5,780 bases of DNA. It comes from SAR202 cluster bacterium. GTDB taxonomy: Bacteria; Chloroflexota; Dehalococcoidia; SAR202; GCA-002694895. Position 1 is the first letter of the stretch, and each line of letters begins with the position of its first letter. The position numbers and the translations under genes were made by a program. Shown one piece after another: positions 1 through 4,970 of this stretch. The notes below the pieces were generated by a model, which worked only from the letters and a program-made list of their open reading frames with translations, did not search any database and was not told the origin of the DNA. The stretch covers positions 1 through 5,780 of the forward strand of contig VFGQ01000081.1 in NCBI GenBank assembly GCA_009391605.1, read 5' to 3'.

Positions 1-1
1 T

Positions 2-1285
2 GAACTTGCTTTTGAGGCAGGGGCTTTTCCTGGATCTCCTGTAGGAATGGGGTCTCAATGTGTTTTTGCTGCTTATAATTGCGGAAATCAATTAATTGAC
101 GGATATGATGTAATCGTTAATAAACCTAAGACCGCAGCTTATAGAGCTCCAGGTTCTCCAAACGCTGCATTTGCCACGGAACAAGTTATTGATGAGATTT
201 CAAAGAAATTGAATATTGATCCAATTGATTTGAGATTATTAAATGCTGTCAAAGAAGGAGACAGAAGAGCTGATGGGCCGAAATTTCCGGTCATAGGGCT
301 AACAGAAGTTTTAGAAGCAATGAAAAATTCTCCACAATATAAAAAATCTTTAGATGGTCCGAATAAGGGGAGAGGGGTTGCAGTTGGTTATTGGTTTAAT
401 GTTGGTTTACAGTCATCATGTAATATTATGGTAAATAGTGATGGTACAATTAGCCTCGCTGAGGGATCAACAGATATTGGAGGTAGCAGAGCGTCTATTG
501 CCATGCAAGCAGCTGAGACTCTAGGTATATCCTATTATGATGTTAATCCTGCTGTTGTTGATACAGAATCGGTCGGATATACTCACGTAACAGGAGGAAG
601 TAGGACCACATTTGCTACTGGCTATGCAGCTCATTTGGCTGCTGAGGAAGTAAAGTCTAAAATGATAAAAAGAGCCGCTAAAATATGGGGAATTTCTGTG
701 GAAGAAGTTACTTATGAAAATGGGGAATTTAGTTCTAAATCTGATCCTGAGTTAAAGAAGTCATTTAAGGAATTAGCTGCTGATTTAGAAGAAACTGGTG
801 GTTCCATAGCTGGAACAGGATCCATTAATCCTTCAAAAGTAGGTGGATCATTTGCAGGATCTATAGCTGATATTGAATATGATCCTGAAACTGGAAAAGT
901 GGAAATTCTTGATTTTACTTCTATACAAGATGCAGGTAAAGCAATACACCCTAGTTATGTTGAAGGACAGATGCAGGGAGGTAGTGTACAAGGAATTGGA
1001 TGGGCTTTAAATGAAGAGTATTTTTATGATAAACAAGGAGTTATGAATAATAGTTCACTTCTTGATTATCGAATGCCTACAAGCCTTGATTTGCCAAAAA
1101 TTAACACAATTATAGTTGAAGTTCCTGATCCGTCACATCCTTATGGTGTTAGAGGTGTTGGTGAAGCTAATATAGTTCCCCCGACTCCTGCAATTGCAAA
1201 TGCAATACAACAAGCGACAGGAGTCAGATTTAATTCATTGCCGATAAACCCGGCAGCAATAGTTGAAAAGACTAATGGAAAATAA
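2..1285 (+). CDS. Xanthine dehydrogenase/CO dehydrogenase-family molybdopterin-binding large subunit, C-terminal part (5' end outside window)
   Basis: The frame is open from base 2, upstream of the first ATG at base 47, and reads ELAFEAGAFPGSPVG before it, so the gene enters from the left. About 427 residues are visible, roughly the C-terminal half of a subunit usually near 750-800 residues. The family binds molybdopterin cytosine dinucleotide and hydroxylates aldehydes, N-heterocycles or similar substrates with water-derived oxygen, working with FAD and 2Fe-2S subunits. Visible motifs (fragment numbering) are AYRAPGSPNAAF near 46-57, a second cofactor-contact segment TGGSRTTFATG near 197-207, and the C-terminal GVRGVGEAN, whose Glu near 388 (codon 1163-1165) matches the catalytic base. 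The AYRAPG loop lacks the AYRCSFR signature of form I CoxL, so true CO dehydrogenase is unlikely. An oddity is DIGGSRAS near 158-165, where the family usually has a GQG-type motif. Family assignment is firm; the substrate is unknown. Confidence 0.93.
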   Translation, partial: ELAFEAGAFPGSPVGMGSQCVFAAYNCGNQLIDGYDVIVNKPKTAAYRAPGSPNAAFATEQVIDEISKKLNIDPIDLRLLNAVKEGDRRADGPKFPVIGLTEVLEAMKNSPQYKKSLDGPNKGRGVAVGYWFNVGLQSSCNIMVNSDGTISLAEGSTDIGGSRASIAMQAAETLGISYYDVNPAVVDTESVGYTHVTGGSRTTFATGYAAHLAAEEVKSKMIKRAAKIWGISVEEVTYENGEFSSKSDPELKKSFKELAADLEETGGSIAGTGSINPSKVGGSFAGSIADIEYDPETGKVEILDFTSIQDAGKAIHPSYVEGQMQGGSVQGIGWALNEEYFYDKQGVMNNSSLLDYRMPTSLDLPKINTIIVEVPDPSHPYGVRGVGEANIVPPTPAIANAIQQATGVRFNSLPINPAAIVEKTNGK

Positions 1286-1298
1286 TATTGGATAGATA

Positions 1299-1562
1299 AT
1301 GGCTAAAGTGTTCATTCCATCTTTATTACATCAATTTACAAATAATGTAAGTCAGATTGATGTGGAAGGTGAAAATGTTAGAACAATTGTTAACAATTTA
1401 GATATAAAGTTTCCGGGTATTAAATCAAAATTAGTAGAAGGACATAAAATTAAACCGAGTATTTCAGTAGCTGTTGATGGACATATAACACCTATGGGAT
1501 TACTTGAAGATGTTGAATCAGATAGTGAAGTGCATTTTTTACCAGCTATATCAGGAGGTTGA
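1299..1562 (+). CDS. MoaD/ThiS-family ubiquitin-like sulfur carrier protein
   Basis: This 87-residue protein has the size and beta-grasp pattern of MoaD/ThiS carriers and ends in the diagnostic C-terminal Gly-Gly (FLPAISGG). In this family the terminal glycine is adenylated and converted to a thiocarboxylate that donates sulfur, classically to form the molybdopterin dithiolene. The N-terminal strand KVFIPSLL, the segment VRTIVNNLDIKFPGIKSKLV near 28-46 and the late VHFLPAISGG fit the fold. It starts 13 bases after the molybdoenzyme stop, with only a weak GGA (1290-1292) as ribosome site, so it is probably translated in the same transcript. The context suggests a carrier for molybdenum cofactor synthesis or maturation tied to the upstream enzyme. 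A general housekeeping MoaD, or a carrier for another sulfur transfer, remains possible because no MoaE is visible. Confidence 0.85.
   Translation: MAKVFIPSLLHQFTNNVSQIDVEGENVRTIVNNLDIKFPGIKSKLVEGHKIKPSISVAVDGHITPMGLLEDVESDSEVHFLPAISGG
1553..1559 (+). promoter_or_regulatory. Shine-Dalgarno site overlapping the Gly-Gly codons of the MoaD-like gene
   Basis: AGGAGGT lies 6 bases before the ATG at 1566 and is the strongest ribosome binding site in the window. It consists of the last base of the Ser codon plus GGA and GGT, the two codons for the functional C-terminal diglycine, followed directly by TGA. It fixes the start of the 98-residue gene and suggests that its translation is coupled to that of the carrier. 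Confidence 0.85.
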
Positions 1563-1565
1563 ATT

Positions 1566-1862
1566 ATGATAATTGTTATGAGAACTTACATACCTAAGGC
1601 AGGGACTGGTGGAACAATGATGAATTTATTGAAAAAAGTTCAGCAGGCTTTTGTAGATAATGGATTCCCGGCAATTGAGATTTTAAGGGCATCATATGGA
1701 TTCCATGGTAAAGTTCAAACTATACAAAGATGGGCATCTTATGAAGATTATATGGATTCCAGGGATAAGGTTAGAGCTACAAAAGAAATAACTTCTTTAT
1801 TTAGCGAAATATATCCAACTTTACAGGAAACCCATTTTACTGAATTGTTTTCAGTAGTATAG
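1566..1862 (+). CDS. Uncharacterised 98-residue protein, possibly a dimeric alpha/beta-barrel (ferredoxin-like) fold
   Basis: I do not recognise a named gene. The protein starts with a hydrophobic beta strand and a charged turn (MIIVMRTYIPKAGTGG), then an amphipathic helix (MNLLKKVQQAFVDNGF, about 19-34), further strands (AIEILRAS, then KVQTIQRWAS), a charged helix (EDYMDSRDKVRATKEITSLF, about 60-79) and a closing ETHFTELFSVV strand. That order resembles the small dimeric alpha/beta-barrel proteins (NIPSNAP, ABM or EthD-like), but this is an impression of pattern, not a search result. No signal peptide, membrane segment or cysteine motif is present. It begins 3 bases after the carrier stop, behind a strong ribosome site, so it belongs to the molybdoenzyme operon. 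A role as accessory or ligand-binding protein for that enzyme is only inferred. Confidence 0.7.
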   Translation: MIIVMRTYIPKAGTGGTMMNLLKKVQQAFVDNGFPAIEILRASYGFHGKVQTIQRWASYEDYMDSRDKVRATKEITSLFSEIYPTLQETHFTELFSVV

Positions 1863-1921
1863 AAATTTTAATATTATAAATATTTATGATATAGTTTTTA
1901 TAAATTTAAAAAGGTTTGAGT
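1863..1921 (+). other. AT-rich spacer between the molybdoenzyme operon and the methyltransferase gene
   Basis: This 59-base spacer is almost entirely A and T. It contains the 12-base perfect palindrome ATAAATATTTAT (1876-1887) and a TATGAT hexamer (1885-1890) resembling a -10 box. No convincing -35 box lies at the right distance, and no GC-rich hairpin with a U-run is present. A promoter for the methyltransferase pair may lie here, but the base composition makes chance matches likely. Confidence 0.3.
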
Positions 1922-2746
1922 ATGAGTAATAAAAATTTTGGATTTTCAAAATTTTCTCAAAATGATTTTTATAATAATGTAAATAAAGAATTAATTAATT
2001 CTCTAGATATTAAATCTAATCAGAAAATCGTAGATTTAGGTTGTGGTAGTGGAGGGATAACTAATTTAATTTTAGAAAAATTATTTAGAAATAATTCTAA
2101 TAATTTTTCAATTATTGCTGTGGATAATTCTGAGCTTTCTTTAATAGAAGCCAAAAATAATCTTAAAACTATTTCGGATTCAATATTAAGTTTTGTACAA
2201 AGTCGGTATGAGGAATTTTCATCAAAATTAAAAGAAAAAGTTGATTTAGTAGTACTGTGTAATGCTATTCATTATCTTGATGATAAAGAACTAGTTATTA
2301 AAGATGTTATGAAAATATTAAAACCTAATGGTAAGTTTGCTTTTAATTCATCTTTTTTTGATGGTGCTCACCCAGAAGATACTCTTGCGTTTTATAGAAA
2401 ATGGATGTTTAAAGCTATGAAAATCCTGGTTAAAGATTATAAATTACGTCCTGTGAAATCAGAAAAAATAGAATCTAGAGTACAATTAAATCCTGTTCAG
2501 TATAAAAATGTGTTAGAAAATTGTGGCATGAAAATTGTAAGTACTAAAATTCGTACCGTACAAGTACCTATTGAGGGTTGGTTAGATATTAGTAGTTTTA
2601 AAGATTTTATTGAGGGTGTTATGCCAGGAGTTAAATTAGAAATAGCCAGTGAAGCTTTGCAAAGAGGAATTAAAGAAACTTTTGAGGAATTAAAGATTAC
2701 TTTTGTTAATCGAAATTGGATGGAAATTATAGCTGTAAAATCATAA
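1922..2746 (+). CDS. Class I SAM-dependent methyltransferase of unknown substrate
   Basis: This predicted cytosolic enzyme of 274 residues should transfer a methyl group from S-adenosylmethionine. Motif I is IVDLGCGSGG (36-45), the acidic residue ending the second strand is in IIAVDNSE (Asp68), the fourth strand is DLVVLCNAIHYLDD (108-121), and the fifth-strand region is LKPNGKFAF (133-141). A roughly 130-residue C-terminal part, with FYRKWMFKAMKIL and EGWLDISSFKDFIEGVMPG, is longer than the bare Rossmann core and probably shapes the substrate site. The ATG at 1922 is preferred because AAGG (1911-1914) lies 7 bases upstream. A TTG at 1916 in the same frame would sit only one base from that site. 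The OCD-family gene follows after 17 bases, suggesting co-transcription. Codons are strongly AT-biased, more so than in the flanking genes. Nothing identifies the methyl acceptor. Confidence 0.9.
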   Translation: MSNKNFGFSKFSQNDFYNNVNKELINSLDIKSNQKIVDLGCGSGGITNLILEKLFRNNSNNFSIIAVDNSELSLIEAKNNLKTISDSILSFVQSRYEEFSSKLKEKVDLVVLCNAIHYLDDKELVIKDVMKILKPNGKFAFNSSFFDGAHPEDTLAFYRKWMFKAMKILVKDYKLRPVKSEKIESRVQLNPVQYKNVLENCGMKIVSTKIRTVQVPIEGWLDISSFKDFIEGVMPGVKLEIASEALQRGIKETFEELKITFVNRNWMEIIAVKS

Positions 2747-2748
2747 TT

Positions 2749-2754
2749 AGGTGG
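2749..2754 (+). promoter_or_regulatory. Ribosome binding site deciding the TTG start of the OCD-family gene
   Basis: AGGTGG lies directly after the methyltransferase stop and 9 bases before the TTG at 2764. The reading frame stays open upstream into the methyltransferase, with alternative TTG codons at 2716 and 2755. The one at 2716 has no ribosome site and the one at 2755 abuts this site. The TTG at 2764 also gives an N terminus (MKIINHSIVTELISM) that matches the usual start of the family. Confidence 0.65.
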
Positions 2755-2763
2755 TTGTCAGAT

Positions 2764-3699
2764 TTGAAAATTATTAATCATTCCATTGTTACTGAATTAA
2801 TTTCTATGGAACTTGCGTATCATTCGGTAGAATCTGTGATGAGAATGCAAAGTGAAGGTTCAGTATATTTAAAACCAAGAACTACAAAATCTTTTGGTGA
2901 TTCAAAATTATTAGCAGATATGACAGCTTCAATTCCTGGAATGAATGTATTTGGAATTAAGCATTATGTAGTTAATAACGGACATTATTTTTATTATATT
3001 TATTTATATAATTTTCGGGACAAAAATTTATTAGCTATTTTAGAAGCTGAAGAGATTGGAAGATACAGGACTGCTGCTGTTACAGCTTTGGCTATTAATA
3101 AATTAAGAACTAATAATATGCGCAATTTAGCCATTATTGGTACAGGTTTTCAGGCGCAGCAGCAATTAAAGTCTGTTATTGCTACTAATCCTGATTTTGA
3201 AAAAATTTTTATTTTTAGTCCAAATAAAAACAGAAGAACAAAATTTGTTATGGATTTTCGAAAATTATTTTCAAAACAAGAGTTTGTTAATTGTGATTCT
3301 ATGAAAGATGCGTTAATTGATAGTGATGTGATAATTACTGCAACAAATTCTTCTTCACCAGTTATAAATTATGATTATTTAAAAGATCAGTATCTAATTA
3401 TAGGTATGGGTGCTGCTACTCCTTATTACATAGAGATTGATGAGAAAACAATTGCAAATTGTAATTTGGTGATCGCAGATGATATAGATCAGGCTAAATT
3501 AGAAAGTGGAGATTTATTAAATCCTGTTTCAAAAGGATTGTTGCAATGGAAAGATGTAATATATTTTTCAGATATTTTTAAACCTGAGTTTAAATTATCT
3601 TATGAAAAGAATAAAATTTTTTTTAAATCTTTGGGTATTGCTACATGGGATGTTTCTATAGCAAACGATATTTATAAAAAATTCATCAATTCAAATTAA
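2764..3699 (+). CDS. Ornithine cyclodeaminase/mu-crystallin family NAD(P)-dependent protein, probably not a true ornithine cyclodeaminase
   Basis: With the TTG start at 2764 the protein has 311 residues, normal for this family. The family includes ornithine cyclodeaminase, alanine dehydrogenase, ketimine reductases and SbnB-type enzymes. Visible features are the N-terminal helix pattern, FGIKHYVV with the conserved Lys66, GRYRTAAVTALA with the conserved Arg102, the Rossmann loop GTGFQA (126-131), ITATNSSSPV (191-200), and the late DDIDQAKLESGDL (239-251). After the second Rossmann strand the sequence is IFSPNKNRR with no acidic residue, which fits NADP(H) better than NAD(H). In GMGAATPYYIEID (214-226) the position usually holding the catalytic Asp two residues before the Pro is Ala218. 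A reductase or ketimine/imine activity is therefore more likely than ornithine deamination. It probably shares a transcript and pathway with the preceding methyltransferase. Confidence 0.88.
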   Translation: MKIINHSIVTELISMELAYHSVESVMRMQSEGSVYLKPRTTKSFGDSKLLADMTASIPGMNVFGIKHYVVNNGHYFYYIYLYNFRDKNLLAILEAEEIGRYRTAAVTALAINKLRTNNMRNLAIIGTGFQAQQQLKSVIATNPDFEKIFIFSPNKNRRTKFVMDFRKLFSKQEFVNCDSMKDALIDSDVIITATNSSSPVINYDYLKDQYLIIGMGAATPYYIEIDEKTIANCNLVIADDIDQAKLESGDLLNPVSKGLLQWKDVIYFSDIFKPEFKLSYEKNKIFFKSLGIATWDVSIANDIYKKFINSN

Positions 3700-4152
3700 T
3701 TATTTATTAAAATCTTTCTCAAATAATTTATAGTGTGTTTCTACCATGCCAAGGTTGTTATAAACATTTTGAGCAACAGAGTTATTGTTTTCAACATATA
3801 ATCTTATTCCAGTACATTTTTTGTCAGAAATTGCTTTTCCATGTATAAAGTTATACATTTTTCTAAAAACACCTTTTCTTCTGTATTCTTTTTTAACATA
3901 TACGCTTTGAATCCACCAAAACAAACCATTTCTCCAGTCACTCCATTCATAAGTTATCATTAAGCAACCAAGTATGCCTGAGGGATCTTTAACAATAATG
4001 TAGTAACCCAGAGAAGGAGAACTGAAAACTTTACGAACTCCCTTTGTTACAGTGTGTTCATCTAATTTTTTATTTTCAGTTTCCATAGCCATATTTATAT
4101 TGAATTGAATTATTTCTGGAATATCAGATTTTTGTGCTTTTGATACTTTCAC
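3700..4152 (-). CDS. GNAT-family N-acetyltransferase
   Basis: This 150-residue cytosolic enzyme has the length of a single GNAT domain, which transfers acetyl from acetyl-CoA to an amine. The N terminus MKVSKAQKSDIPEII fits the first strand and helix. The acetyl-CoA loop is in VYVKKEYRRKGVFRKMY (84-100), with RRKGVF in place of the Q/RxxGxG/A consensus. Motif B follows as LYVENNNSVAQNVYNNLGM (118-136), ending in the typical YxxLGM. The start is a GTG at 4150-4152, supported by AGGA (minus strand, 4162-4159) 6 bases upstream. Its TAA directly touches the stop of the OCD-family gene, with which it converges. The substrate cannot be read from the sequence; it may be a small molecule or a protein N terminus, and no pathway link to neighbours is shown. 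Confidence 0.9.
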   Translation of the reverse strand: MKVSKAQKSDIPEIIQFNINMAMETENKKLDEHTVTKGVRKVFSSPSLGYYIIVKDPSGILGCLMITYEWSDWRNGLFWWIQSVYVKKEYRRKGVFRKMYNFIHGKAISDKKCTGIRLYVENNNSVAQNVYNNLGMVETHYKLFEKDFNK

Positions 4153-4286
4153 TTTTCTTCCTTTTTCTTAATATAGTTATTTAAAATACACCAAATCATT
4201 GTATTGTTTATGGCCTGATGTTGTGATAGATTATTGTAGCTATTTTTAGTCTTTAGATAAATTATTTATTATTTTATATTATTGAT
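4153..4286. other. Divergent intergenic region between the GNAT and bL25 genes
   Basis: This 134-base AT-rich spacer must hold the promoters of both divergent genes. On the plus strand TTGTAG (4234-4239) and GATAAA (4257-4262) are spaced 17 bases apart and could be a weak sigma-70-type promoter for bL25, but both boxes match poorly. The last 30 bases before the bL25 ATG are nearly pure A/T and lack a Shine-Dalgarno site. No tRNA, hairpin or repeat was seen. The GNAT ribosome site lies at its left edge. Confidence 0.4.
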
Positions 4287-4949
4287 ATGGATGCTGTTCT
4301 GCAAATACAAGAAAGAACTATTGAAGGGAAAAAGGTAAAAACCTTGAGAAATCAGGGGATAACTCCTATCCATTTATATGGATCTGAATTTGATTCTGCT
4401 TCCATGCAAGTTGAAATGTCAGAACTAATTTCTGTTTTAAACTTAGCAGGATTTTCAAGCCCAATAACTTTAAATGATGGCAAGAAAAATATTATTGCTT
4501 TTGCACGAGAAGTACAAAGACATCCATTAACAGAGCAGATCATTCATGTTGATTTTCAAATAGTGGGCAAGGATGATCAGGTTGAAGTTGAAGTACCTGT
4601 TAATTTGACTGGGGAATCACCTGCAGTTAAAAACTTAGGTGGTGTATTGATTAAATTAATGGAAACAATAAGAATTTCAAGTAAAGTAAATGTTGTTCCA
4701 AAATCAATTGAATTGGATATATCTGTTATAGAATCTTTGGAACAAAGTATTTTGGTAAGTGAAATTGAAGTTGCTGAAGGTGTACAAATTGTTTCTGATG
4801 AATCATTTGCTATAGCAAGAGTAATACCGCCTAGAATAGAGATTGAAGAAGAAGTTGAAGAAGAAATTATTGAGGGAGAAGAGTCTGAGGATCAGGCAGA
4901 GACTGACGAGTCAGCCGATTCAGATACAGATGACAAATCTGAAGAGTAA
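4287..4949 (+). CDS. rplY: 50S ribosomal protein bL25, long CTC form with acidic tail
   Basis: This 220-residue protein binds 5S rRNA in the large ribosomal subunit. The N-terminal L25 domain (about 1-92) shows KTLRNQGITPIHLYG (18-32) and HPLTEQIIHVDFQIV (79-93), matching the conserved RxxGxxPxxxYG and HVDF signatures. The C-terminal TL5/CTC beta domain (about 97-182) includes VPVNLTGESPAVKNLGGVL. Residues 184-220 form a tail with 21 Asp or Glu out of 37, low complexity and probably disordered. The ATG at 4287 begins the domain with no missing sequence, but no Shine-Dalgarno site precedes it, so leaderless or SD-independent initiation is possible. The usual partner genes (pth, prs) are not next to it. 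It converges with the downstream enolase-superfamily gene with one base between stops. Confidence 0.95.
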   Translation: MDAVLQIQERTIEGKKVKTLRNQGITPIHLYGSEFDSASMQVEMSELISVLNLAGFSSPITLNDGKKNIIAFAREVQRHPLTEQIIHVDFQIVGKDDQVEVEVPVNLTGESPAVKNLGGVLIKLMETIRISSKVNVVPKSIELDISVIESLEQSILVSEIEVAEGVQIVSDESFAIARVIPPRIEIEEEVEEEIIEGEESEDQAETDESADSDTDDKSEE

Positions 4950-4970
4950 TTTATATAACTCTATATTTTT
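4943..4970 (+). terminator. Possible weak intrinsic terminator at the bL25 end
   Basis: AGAGT (4943-4947) can pair with ACTCT (4958-4962) across a 10-base AT-rich loop, and ATATTTTT follows. The stem has only five pairs and overlaps both the bL25 stop and the 3' end of the convergent gene. It is the only hairpin plus U-run seen near a gene end in the window, but it is weak enough to be chance. Confidence 0.22.

Noticed and set aside
47..1285. Treating the ATG at 47 as the start of the molybdoenzyme
   Set aside because: The frame is open to the left edge and encodes family-like sequence (GAFPGSPVG) before it, and a complete subunit would be about twice this length.
2..1285. Carbon monoxide dehydrogenase large subunit (CoxL form I)
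   Set aside because: The active-site loop reads AYRAPG and lacks the AYRCSFR signature with its copper-binding cysteine.
1876..1887. Perfect palindrome ATAAATATTTAT as an operator or terminator
   Set aside because: It is made only of A and T in an almost pure A/T spacer, where such palindromes are expected by chance, and no U-run or flanking symmetry supports it.
1916..1921. TTG start two codons upstream of the methyltransferase ATG
   Set aside because: The AAGG site would be only one base away; the ATG at 1922 has normal spacing of 7 bases.
2716..2763. Upstream extension of the OCD-family protein starting within the methyltransferase gene
   Set aside because: The extra 16 residues do not resemble the family N terminus, and the only good ribosome site, AGGTGG at 2749-2754, points to the TTG at 2764.
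4352..4543. 63-residue open frame on the minus strand inside the bL25 gene
   Set aside because: It lies wholly within a firmly identified ribosomal protein gene, shows no recognisable domain, and is explained as a shadow frame.
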